Shown here one piece after another: positions 1 through 5,133 of a DNA stretch of 5,133 nucleotides. Source of the DNA: Spirulina sp. DLM2.Bin59. Lineage in GTDB: Bacteria > Cyanobacteriota > Cyanobacteriia > Cyanobacteriales > Spirulinaceae. The DNA lies in contig RECT01000118.1 of assembly GCA_007693875.1 (NCBI GenBank), positions 1 through 5,133 on the forward strand, written 5' to 3'. Every line of letters starts with the position of its first letter. The first letter of the stretch is position 1. A model generated the notes under the pieces. The model was given only the letters and a program-made list of their open reading frames with translations, did not search any database and was not told where the DNA came from. A program made the translations under genes and the position numbers.

Positions 1-873
1 CTCAGCAATTTCCCGGTATTCAATATCAATCTCTTGCAGGGTTTCAATATGTTCAGAGACAAAGCTGATGGGAACCACGACGATCTGCTTCACCCCCGAT
101 CGCCCCAATGATCCGAGGGCTTCCTCGGTATAGGGTTTTAGCCATTCCACCGGCCCCACCCGACTTTGATAGGCGAGGGTGTGGGGGTTGGGGCGGCCCA
201 GGGTGGCGATGATTTTTTCGGTGCAGTCTTCGATTTCCTTTTGATAGGGATCACCGGCTTCCGCCACATAGCTTAAGGGCACACCATGGGCACTGAAGAA
301 GATATGCACCAGATCCGGGTCGGCAAACTGATCCAGTTCAGTGGCGATCAGTTGGGCCATGGCGTTGAGATAGTTGGGGTGTTGATACCAGGAGGAGATG
401 ACGGTATAGGTGAGGCGTTGGAGATCGGGATCCTCCTGCCAAAGTTGTTCCAACAGCCGGAAGGAGGAGCCGGTGGTGCTAATGGAGAATTGGGGATAGA
501 GGGGGAGGATAACGAGCTTTGCGATTTCGTCCTGCTTAATTTGGGCGATCGCCTCTTCCGTAAAGGGATGCCAGTAGCGCATCCCCACATAAACTTTATT
601 GTCGCAACCTTGGGCTTGGAGTTGGGCCGCCAAGGCTTCCCCTTGGGCTTCGGTGATTTGCCGCAGGGGGGAGCCGCCGCCGATTTGGCGGTAGTTATCC
701 TGGGAAACCTTGGCCCGACGGCTGGAGATGAACCAGGCGAGGGGCTTTTGCAGCCAAGGCACCGGCAGCCGGATGATTTCTGGATCGGCAAAGAGGTTAA
801 ATAAGAAGGGGCGCACATCTTCTAGGCTGTCTGGCCCCCCAAGATTTAATAGCAGGACTCCTATACGATCCAT
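1..873 (-). CDS. hemH: Ferrochelatase (protoheme ferro-lyase), C-terminus cut off by the window edge
   Basis: Ferrochelatase inserts Fe2+ into protoporphyrin IX, the last step of protoheme synthesis, at or near membranes. The frame is open from ATG at 873 to base 1 (291 codons). It begins MDRIGVLLLNLGGP, the usual family start, so the start is well supported; no strong ribosome binding site precedes it. Visible family motifs are GGGSPL (65-70), GMRYWHPF (97-104), YPQFS with STTGSSF (126-138), the signature FFSAHGVP (192-199) followed by AGDPY (206-210), and FVSEHIETL (271-279). From knowledge of the family, His196 is the metal/porphyrin active-site histidine and Glu274 the conserved acidic partner; both are present. 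Cyanobacterial HemH is usually about 390 residues, with a C-terminal extension ending in a chlorophyll a/b-binding-like helix. That part would lie beyond base 1 and cannot be checked. The gene is divergent from the methyltransferase at 995. The assignment is very secure. Confidence 0.97.
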   Translation of the reverse strand, partial: MDRIGVLLLNLGGPDSLEDVRPFLFNLFADPEIIRLPVPWLQKPLAWFISSRRAKVSQDNYRQIGGGSPLRQITEAQGEALAAQLQAQGCDNKVYVGMRYWHPFTEEAIAQIKQDEIAKLVILPLYPQFSISTTGSSFRLLEQLWQEDPDLQRLTYTVISSWYQHPNYLNAMAQLIATELDQFADPDLVHIFFSAHGVPLSYVAEAGDPYQKEIEDCTEKIIATLGRPNPHTLAYQSRVGPVEWLKPYTEEALGSLGRSGVKQIVVVPISFVSEHIETLQEIDIEYREIAE

Positions 874-894
874 TGTGATAATTACTTTCGTTTA

Positions 895-920
895 TGTTTA
901 GACTCTTGATTAGTCTAACA
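895..920. promoter_or_regulatory. Interrupted palindrome upstream of hemH, possible operator
   Basis: The left arm TGTTTAGACT (895-904) pairs with the right arm AGTCTAACA (912-920) across a 7-base spacer. Seven base pairs are perfect (898-904 with 912-918), and the match extends to nine if one T is bulged. It lies 22-47 bases before the hemH start, where a promoter or short leader would be expected. It could be a dimeric regulator site or a leader hairpin. It does not match a Fur or NtcA consensus that I can recognise, and the regulator is unknown. Confidence 0.4.
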
Positions 921-942
921 AGATTCTCCCCTTCCCGATCCC

Positions 943-963
943 CTGGCATTGCCAGCACTGGCA
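943..963. promoter_or_regulatory. Three alternating CTGGCA half-sites, possible operator
   Basis: CTGGCA (943-948), TGCCAG (950-955) and CTGGCA (958-963) are three exact six-base half-sites in alternating orientation, separated by 1 and 2 bases. Adjacent pairs form perfect inverted repeats, including TTGCCA-gcac-TGGCAA at 949-964. The cluster lies 32-52 bases upstream of the methyltransferase start and overlaps its candidate -35 element, as a repressor site would. The function is inferred; no regulator gene is in the window. Confidence 0.4.
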
Positions 964-977
964 AATTTCATTAAACT
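949..977 (+). promoter_or_regulatory. Candidate sigma70-type promoter for the methyltransferase gene
   Basis: TTGCCA (949-954) matches the -35 consensus at 5 of 6 positions. It is followed after a 17-base spacer by TAAACT (972-977), which matches the -10 consensus at 4 of 6. Transcription would start near 984, leaving a leader of only about 11 bases before ATG at 995 and no visible Shine-Dalgarno. The spacing is ideal, but the -10 is weak. Confidence 0.35.
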
Positions 978-994
978 TTACCCCTTGATCACCC

Positions 995-1642
995 ATGGCA
1001 ACAATTTTCAGGACTTGGAGCTACCGCTACCAGTGGATTTATAACACCGTTTCGGCGGTGGCGGCCTTGGCGGTGGGGGGTGAGGGGCGGTTACGGCGGC
1101 TACCCTTGATGGGGTTAAAGATTGAGCCAGAAACGGCGGTGTTGGATCTTTGCTGTGGGGCGGCGGCGGTGACGCGGATTTTAGTCCAGCAATCCCAGCG
1201 GGTGACGGCGTTGGATGCTTCCCCCAAGGCGATCGCCCGTGCTCAGGCGATCGCCCCCCAAGCCACCTATGTTGAAGCCTTTGCCGAGGCCATGCCCCTG
1301 CCGGATCAATCCTTTGATCTCGTCCATAGTGCCGCCGCCTTCCATGAAATGGAGCCGGAGCAACTGCGGCAAATTCTCAAAGAGGTGTTGCGGGTGCTCA
1401 AACCCGGCGGGGTGTTGGCCTTTGTGGATCTCCATGCCCCCAGGAATCCCCTGTTTTGGCCGGGGTTAGCAACATTTATGGGGCTGTTTGAGACGGAAAC
1501 CGCTTGGCAGTTCATTCAAACCGATATGCTCGCACTGTTGGCGGAGTTGGGCTTCGTGGGGGGCGATGGGTGCGCTAACGCGGATCGCACCCTCCACGCT
1601 GGCGGTAGCTTGCAGGTGGTTCACGCCTACAAACCCCTGTAG
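995..1642 (+). CDS. Class I SAM-dependent methyltransferase, substrate unknown
   Basis: A complete 215-residue protein with the Rossmann-type methyltransferase core (Methyltransf_11/UbiE-like). Motif I is VLDLCCGAAAVT (49-60). Motif II is VTALDASP (70-77), with Asp74 in the place of the acidic residue that binds the SAM ribose. The loop before strand 4 is AEAMPLPDQSFDLVHS (97-112), and VLRVLKPGGVLAFVD (131-145) is the classic post-motif region. The N-terminal 45 residues, rich in Arg, Tyr and Trp, are probably a substrate lid. Two changes stand out. The second motif I glycine, as in the usual CCGTG, is Ala57. The Asp often found in the GDAE segment that contacts adenine is Phe96. The fold is secure, but no substrate can be named; relatives act on quinones, small molecules or lipids. 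The start is the ATG at 995, which gives the N-terminus MATIFRTWSYRYQW. No ribosome binding site is evident. The gene is divergent from hemH and convergent with the CAP gene. Confidence 0.9.
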   Translation: MATIFRTWSYRYQWIYNTVSAVAALAVGGEGRLRRLPLMGLKIEPETAVLDLCCGAAAVTRILVQQSQRVTALDASPKAIARAQAIAPQATYVEAFAEAMPLPDQSFDLVHSAAAFHEMEPEQLRQILKEVLRVLKPGGVLAFVDLHAPRNPLFWPGLATFMGLFETETAWQFIQTDMLALLAELGFVGGDGCANADRTLHAGGSLQVVHAYKPL

Positions 1643-1663
1643 GGGCGAAAGATTTTTCGCCCC
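1642..1663 (+). terminator. Strong stem-loop in the convergent gap; terminator or REP-like palindrome
   Basis: GGGGCGAAA (1642-1650) pairs perfectly with TTTCGCCCC (1655-1663) around the loop GATT, giving nine pairs beginning at the last base of the methyltransferase stop codon. It lies between two convergent genes, so it could end transcription from both sides. No T-run follows on either strand, so it is not a textbook intrinsic terminator. The string TGTAGGGGCGAA...TTCGCCCC resembles short dispersed palindromes that I recall from other cyanobacterial genomes. An alternative, mutually exclusive hairpin, CCCC-TGTA-GGGG (1634-1645), overlaps its left arm. Confidence 0.5.
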
Positions 1664-1679
1664 CCCCAAGTTTTCACCC

Positions 1680-3137
1680 CTAGGGACGGATTTGGGAAAT
1701 GCTAAGGATGAAGTCTCCCTTACTGTCTGGGTCGTAACTATTGACCATGACCCGATAGGTTCCATCACAGGGCAGCGTGATTATAATCCGGGCATGGCGA
1801 TTATCTGGGGCTATATCGTCATTGCCCGCAATGGTCTCCTCTCGGGGGTTGAACAAAAAGAGGTAGGCATCGAAATCTTCACTTTCCAAATCAATCACAA
1901 AGGTTTCCCCCGCTAACCCATCAAAATCATAGAGAGCATAGCGGCTACCATCGACGCTTAATTCAGGACTATCTTCATCCAAACGCCCAGACGCTGACCA
2001 GGTGTCAATAATGCGCGATGGGTCTAGTGGTTCGGGATAGCGGGATTCGGCGAGAACTAAATGCCAATAGTCGGGAGCGGCGGAATTGGGGTTATGGGCA
2101 TAGCCGAGGCCAACATGGCTATATTCGGGCCGCAGCAGGAGTTCATAGGTGGGGGTGTGGAGTTGCCAGGTTTGCCAAACTTGGGTGGGGCGATCTGTGC
2201 CTTGGGAAATGGCTTGGCCGATGTTAATCGCATCGTAGTCTGTCCGTTGCGCCACAATGGTTTCCAACACATCCGGGGGCATTGCCTGCCAACGCTCCAA
2301 CCCCTGGGCGGCGAGATCATCGACATAGCTCTGGGCGATTTGGTTTAAATCAGGGTGCGATCGCAAGGGGGGCAAGCACACCCGCCGTCGTTCTCGGTTC
2401 ACCAAAAACAACAGGTCGCGAATCTGATTTTCTGGGTTAATGGCCCGCACTGCTGTGGGTTCGGGTTCAACCTCAGGCTCAGATGCAACCTCGGGCTCGG
2501 GTTCAACCTCAACCTCAGATGCAACCTCGGGCTCGGGTTCAACCTCAACCTCAGATGCAACCTCAGGCTCAGGTTCAACCTCAGGCTCAGGCTCAACTGG
2601 CGTTGCATCCCCGACAATCGCCGTCCAGTAGTGGATGTAATCCGATTCTGGGTTGATGCCATACCCCAAACCAATATCCTGGGCCTGGGGAGCCAGCATA
2701 TTGGCCCGATAGCCCGGACTGCTGAGCCATTTTTCCATCACCCATTGAGGATCAACCCGGCCAGCAGCAATATTTTCCCCTACCCAACCCCGATAACCCA
2801 AGGTCATCACTCGTTCCACCGTAAAGACCCCCTCTTGATTGGTATGGGAGAAAAAATTATGCCAGGCCATGGCATCGGCATGGTTTTGGGCTGCTAGGGT
2901 GAGGATGGGGTCAAGGCGGAGGGGAGTGAGGCCGGCTTGCGATCGCTCATCATTAATTAACGTCAACAGCCGAGCCACATCGGGGGCTGGTTCTAAGACC
3001 TGGGCAGTGGGGGGAGATCCCTGCAAAGGTTGGGCAGACACCCCCTCTCCATAGCTCCAACCCAACCAACACCCTCCAATTCCCACACCCAGTAAGGTCG
3101 TTGCAGAAACTTGACGGATTATCCGGGAATCAAACAT
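1680..3137 (-). CDS. Exported CAP/SCP-domain protein with acidic repeat linker, degenerate second CAP-like domain and C-terminal PPC domain
   Basis: 485 residues. An N-terminal signal (Arg5 and Arg9, then a hydrophobic stretch) probably ends at VSA-Q (33-36). An alternative lipoprotein cleavage before Cys23 (IGGC) is less likely. Residues 54-178 form a bacterial YkwD-type CAP domain: NHADAM (His86), FFSHTNQEG (His98), GENIAAG (Glu121), WLSSPGYRANML (137-148) and DIGLGYG. The usual GHR histidine is Tyr143. Residues 182-227 are an acidic Glu/Pro/Val linker built from a 12-residue repeat. Residues 238-364 recall a second CAP domain (LVNRERR, WQLHTPTYELLL, HVGLGYA) but lack the SH and GEN residues. 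Residues 376-482 resemble a bacterial pre-peptidase C-terminal (PPC) domain, with DFDAYLFLFNP and DGTYRVMVNSYD. The protein probably acts in the periplasm or outside the cell; CAP proteins have varied, often unknown, roles. No Shine-Dalgarno is seen: the coding strand reads a T9 run just before GCCATG. The gene is monocistronic, convergent with the methyltransferase and divergent from the zinc-ribbon gene. Confidence 0.9.
   Translation of the reverse strand: MFDSRIIRQVSATTLLGVGIGGCWLGWSYGEGVSAQPLQGSPPTAQVLEPAPDVARLLTLINDERSQAGLTPLRLDPILTLAAQNHADAMAWHNFFSHTNQEGVFTVERVMTLGYRGWVGENIAAGRVDPQWVMEKWLSSPGYRANMLAPQAQDIGLGYGINPESDYIHYWTAIVGDATPVEPEPEVEPEPEVASEVEVEPEPEVASEVEVEPEPEVASEPEVEPEPTAVRAINPENQIRDLLFLVNRERRRVCLPPLRSHPDLNQIAQSYVDDLAAQGLERWQAMPPDVLETIVAQRTDYDAINIGQAISQGTDRPTQVWQTWQLHTPTYELLLRPEYSHVGLGYAHNPNSAAPDYWHLVLAESRYPEPLDPSRIIDTWSASGRLDEDSPELSVDGSRYALYDFDGLAGETFVIDLESEDFDAYLFLFNPREETIAGNDDIAPDNRHARIIITLPCDGTYRVMVNSYDPDSKGDFILSISQIRP
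2461..2589 (-). repeat. 36-bp tandem repeat encoding an acidic EVASEVEVEPEP linker
   Basis: Two identical 36-base copies (2482-2517 and 2518-2553) are followed by a third with four differences (2554-2589) and preceded by a 21-base partial copy (2461-2481), about 3.6 copies in total. Each copy keeps the reading frame and encodes the 12-residue unit EVASEVEVEPEP. A finer six-base periodicity (CTCGGG/CTCAAC/CTCAGG) underlies it. Identity between the two central copies points to recent slippage or recombination. The tract separates the first CAP domain from the degenerate one and should be an extended, negatively charged spacer. Confidence 0.92.
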
Positions 3138-3321
3138 GGCAAAAAAAAACGGGGGATTTTTGAAGAATAGATGAAGTTGGCAAAAAATGGCTGTGGCTAA
3201 ATTAGCATAGGAGAAAGCCAGGAATCCGGGCAGTTTGATGGAGATTTGTAATCAACCTGTATTCTCCGCCCCGATTTGGAGCCGTCCTATTTAATCAGCG
3301 TTGCTTTTACGAAGAGGAAAA
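3138..3321. promoter_or_regulatory. Divergent intergenic region between the CAP and zinc-ribbon genes
   Basis: These 184 bases must hold the promoters for both flanking genes. Visible elements are an A9 run (3141-3149), GCTAA-A-TTAGC (3196-3206, a perfect 11-base palindrome), and TTGAT-N11-ATCAA (3235-3255, fitting the loose T-N11-A spacing of LysR-type sites). On the plus strand TTTAAT (3290-3295) is a plausible -10 without a good -35. AGAGGA at 3313-3318 is a Shine-Dalgarno for the ATG at 3322. No small gene or RNA was recognised. Confidence 0.4.
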
Positions 3322-4659
3322 ATGGCAGAATGCCCAGTGTGTCAAGCCCAATACGTGAGCGGAAAGGTCGATCGTTGCCATGTTTGTGGTTGGCAACTCA
3401 GCAATACCAGCACTTCTCGCCTGGGGCCATTCCGTTTGGAACACCAAGTTTCCGCAACAGCCTTGATGGGGTTAGAAGCCTGGGCGCGACATATGTGGAC
3501 AACGGTTCAGCAACAAAAAAACCGGATTGCTCAACTCCAGTCGGCTCAATCCCTCTCTCCCGCCACGATGCTATCTGGCCAAACACCAGAACCCCTGAAA
3601 CCGACACATTCCCATTCTACGGAACAACCGGAAGATTTAATCGATTGGATTGTGGGTTGTTTTGCCCAAGCGGATCAGGAGCGATCGCAACTCCTCTTTC
3701 AAATTTCCCAACTCCGCGCTGAGTTACAACGGTTGGCAAACCTCGTTGATCATCCAACACCTGCGCAAATCTCCCCCCCACCCCAGGCCATAGCCCCTGA
3801 TCTGGGGCCATCTAACCTTGAGCAACAGGCTCAGATCACCGCTATCCAAGAAGCCCAAGGAGCCTTGGCGGCGGAACTGCGCCAACTCCAACAACAGCCG
3901 CCATTGGCGTTAGATTTACCCAGCCTTGAGGATATGACCGCCCAATTGCAACCCTATATTGAGGGCCGTCTTGCCACCCTCACGACCCAACAACAGCACA
4001 GCGCGGCCCACGTCCAGAACCAACTTGTTGATTTTCAAGAGCGGATCCAGGCCCTGCAAACTCAGCAAGGGGAACAACAGGCCCAGTTCCAGCAGCATAT
4101 TACTGAGCAGCATCAACAGTTTCATGATCAACTTAATGATCACATGGCGGCAATTCATGATAATCATGGCCAACGGCTCGAGCGGTTGGAGGGGGCGATC
4201 GCCCACCAAACCCAAACCCTCTACAGCCAAAATGGCCAAATCCAACATCAGCAGAATCAATGGGAAAAAGTCCTCGCCGCCCAGACTGAACTGGCCAAAA
4301 CCGTCGCCAGTCTTCAAGCCCAAGTGACCGCCCAAGCTGCAACCAACCAAAGCCACCACAATGCCCTAGAGGTGTTGCAATTACAGGGGGAACAGGTACT
4401 GACTCGCCAAGATCAACAACAGCAGCAGATAACTACGTTGCAAAGCGGGATGGAGATGTTCCAAGCTCGCACAGGTGCAGAGCAGGCGGCCATGGCCGGT
4501 CAACTCCAGAAACTGAGTAACCTCGCCGGCCAAATGGATCAGCTAGAATCGGGGCTGGCAGGAGTACAAAAAGCTTTACAGAATCTTCCCCGGATCGTGA
4601 CCCCCTCCCACCGCTCCACCGCCGCCGTCTATACCCGCTATCAACAGTCCTCAAATTAA
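3322..4659 (+). CDS. Zinc-ribbon and glutamine-rich coiled-coil protein of unknown function
   Basis: 445 residues from ATG 3322. That start is preferred over TTG 3301 because an AGAGGA Shine-Dalgarno lies just before it and the protein then begins MAECPVCQ. Cys4, Cys7, Cys19 and Cys22 (CPVC...CHVCGWQL, C-x2-C-x11-C-x2-C) form a rubredoxin-like zinc ribbon. I recall similar N-termini on uncharacterised cyanobacterial proteins. Residues 40-70 contain an amphipathic, Trp-containing stretch (LEAWARHMWTTVQQQ). Next comes a Pro/Ser/Thr-rich segment, then long heptad-like coiled coil at about 104-144 and 165-425. About one residue in five is Gln, and a run of five lies near residues 365-369. A patch of six His occurs at 259-282. 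There is no signal peptide or membrane span, so it is probably cytoplasmic. The stop codon overlaps the SulP start by one base, which suggests a role connected with that transporter. No enzymatic motif is visible; a scaffold or regulator is only inferred. Confidence 0.85.
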   Translation: MAECPVCQAQYVSGKVDRCHVCGWQLSNTSTSRLGPFRLEHQVSATALMGLEAWARHMWTTVQQQKNRIAQLQSAQSLSPATMLSGQTPEPLKPTHSHSTEQPEDLIDWIVGCFAQADQERSQLLFQISQLRAELQRLANLVDHPTPAQISPPPQAIAPDLGPSNLEQQAQITAIQEAQGALAAELRQLQQQPPLALDLPSLEDMTAQLQPYIEGRLATLTTQQQHSAAHVQNQLVDFQERIQALQTQQGEQQAQFQQHITEQHQQFHDQLNDHMAAIHDNHGQRLERLEGAIAHQTQTLYSQNGQIQHQQNQWEKVLAAQTELAKTVASLQAQVTAQAATNQSHHNALEVLQLQGEQVLTRQDQQQQQITTLQSGMEMFQARTGAEQAAMAGQLQKLSNLAGQMDQLESGLAGVQKALQNLPRIVTPSHRSTAAVYTRYQQSSN

Positions 4660-5133
4660 TGGCTTCTGCTTCCCCCTCTAGTTCCAGGCTTGCCACTGCG
4701 ATCGCTTCGCTGCCCCAGATCGCCGATGAACTCCAACCCCAGCATCTCCTGGCCAGCGCCTTAGCGGGGTTGGTGACGGGGGTGATTGGCATTATCCGGG
4801 GGATTTCCTACGCAGCATTGATTTTTTCCGGGAGTTTGGCGGCTTATCTCAATGTGGGGGTGGGGATTGCCATTTTTAGCACGGCGGCCATTAGCATTTG
4901 TGTGGCCCTGTTTAGCTCGTTGCCGGGGATGATTGCCACACCCTTAGCCGCACCGACGGCGGTGTTGGCGGGGTTGGCGGCGGCGATCGCCACCCAAATG
5001 GCCGACCAAGATCCCGAAACGATGGTGTTAACGGTGATTGCGGCCATTACCCTCGGCTCCCTTGCCACTGGCTTATTTTTGCTGCTCCTGGGGCGGTTTC
5101 GTTTGGGCAATGCCGTCAGCTTTATTCCCTATC
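4659..5133 (+). CDS. SulP-family (SLC26-like) inorganic anion transporter, N-terminal part
   Basis: An open frame of 158 codons runs to the right edge. Residues 1-28 are a cytoplasmic tail. Four or more hydrophobic segments follow: about 30-50 (LLASALAGLVTGVIGI), 52-87, 93-113 and 122-146. Family features include GISYAALIFSGSLAAYL (48-64), in the position of the SulP QxxAYAxLAG segment, LAAPTAVLAG (96-105), matching the TM3 SGPTAP region, and GRFRLGNAVSFIPY (145-158), typical of the segment leading to the next helix. It resembles the divergent cyanobacterial SulP branch that can carry C-terminal STAS and cyclic-nucleotide-binding domains, rather than BicA. Those parts lie outside the window. 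The substrate (sulfate, bicarbonate or another anion) cannot be told. The start ATG overlaps the upstream stop (TAATG) and has no Shine-Dalgarno of its own, so translation is probably coupled to the zinc-ribbon gene. Confidence 0.87.
   Translation, partial: MASASPSSSRLATAIASLPQIADELQPQHLLASALAGLVTGVIGIIRGISYAALIFSGSLAAYLNVGVGIAIFSTAAISICVALFSSLPGMIATPLAAPTAVLAGLAAAIATQMADQDPETMVLTVIAAITLGSLATGLFLLLLGRFRLGNAVSFIPY

Larger units (their letters stand above)
545..4990. repeat. HIP1 octamer palindromes (GCGATCGC), nine dispersed copies
   Basis: Exact GCGATCGC copies lie at 545-552, 1229-1236, 1247-1254, 2357-2364, 2939-2946, 3681-3688, 4195-4202, 4698-4705 and 4983-4990. All are inside coding regions and none is intergenic. 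Random expectation for a given octamer is about one per 65 kb, so the density is roughly a hundredfold enriched. HIP1 is a known hallmark of many cyanobacterial genomes and is the main basis for the taxonomic call. The copies at 1229 and 1247 are extended to GGCGATCGCC and spaced 18 bases apart, so they encode the same AIA tripeptide twice. Confidence 0.95.

Noticed and set aside
286..804. Long plus-strand open frame (172 codons) opposite hemH
   Set aside because: It is antisense to an unambiguous ferrochelatase reading frame, has no recognisable motif and no ribosome binding site.
2461..2589. Possible CRISPR array because of 36-base repeat spacing
   Set aside because: The copies are directly adjacent with no unique spacers and lie in frame inside a coding region.
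2440..2631. Plus-strand open frame encoding a Ser/Gly/Thr repeat protein
   Set aside because: It is the complement of the 36-base repeat in the CAP gene; the periodicity keeps all frames open. No supporting start signal or domain.
3138..3160. A/T-flanked hairpin (AAAAATCCCCCGTTTTT on the minus strand) as a leader control element of the CAP gene
   Set aside because: The stem would be only five A-U pairs around a C-rich loop, too weak to claim.
3301..3321. TTG start giving a seven-residue longer zinc-ribbon protein
   Set aside because: The ATG at 3322 has a Shine-Dalgarno directly upstream and places the CPVC motif at the N-terminus; the extension LLRRGK encodes the ribosome binding site itself.
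3916..4359. Minus-strand open frame (147 codons) rich in Leu and Gly, looking membrane-like
   Set aside because: Gln codons CAA/CAG read in reverse as Leu and similar residues, giving a spurious hydrophobic protein antisense to the coiled-coil gene.
4659..5133. Assignment as the bicarbonate transporter BicA
   Set aside because: The N-terminal helices differ from the BicA sequence I remember and match a divergent SulP branch; the STAS part needed to decide is outside the window.

Overview
The window looks like chromosomal DNA of a cyanobacterium. The octamer GCGATCGC (HIP1, the iterated palindrome typical of many cyanobacterial genomes) occurs nine times in about 5.1 kb, against roughly 0.1 expected by chance. 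The ferrochelatase reads as the cyanobacterial type, and the other proteins have a cyanobacterial flavour. Genus cannot be fixed from the sequence alone. No tRNA, rRNA, CRISPR array, insertion sequence or prophage gene was seen.

Layout. (1) 1-873, minus: the first 291 codons of ferrochelatase (hemH), cut by the left edge. (2) 874-994: a 121-base divergent promoter region with two palindromic elements. (3) 995-1642, plus: a complete 215-residue class I SAM-dependent methyltransferase with an altered SAM-binding motif. (4) 1643-1679: a 37-base convergent gap with a strong stem-loop that starts at the methyltransferase stop codon. (5) 1680-3137, minus: a 485-residue exported protein with an intact CAP/SCP domain, an acidic repeat linker, a degenerate second CAP-like domain and a C-terminal PPC-like domain. 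(6) 3138-3321: a 184-base divergent intergenic region. (7) 3322-4659, plus: a 445-residue glutamine-rich coiled-coil protein with an N-terminal four-cysteine zinc ribbon. (8) 4659 to the right edge, plus: the first 158 codons of a SulP-family (SLC26-like) anion transporter, whose start codon overlaps the previous stop codon by one base.

How the genes relate. hemH and the methyltransferase share a divergent control region, but no functional link can be read from the sequence. The CAP protein is a single gene acting outside the cytoplasm. The zinc-ribbon/coiled-coil gene and the SulP gene form an apparent translationally coupled pair. This is the most suggestive functional association here: an uncharacterised cytoplasmic scaffold or regulator made with an inorganic-anion transporter. 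I see no clear-cut new defence or mobile system. The points most worth a second look are that gene pair, the CAP-linker-pseudoCAP-PPC architecture, and the palindromes between hemH and the methyltransferase.
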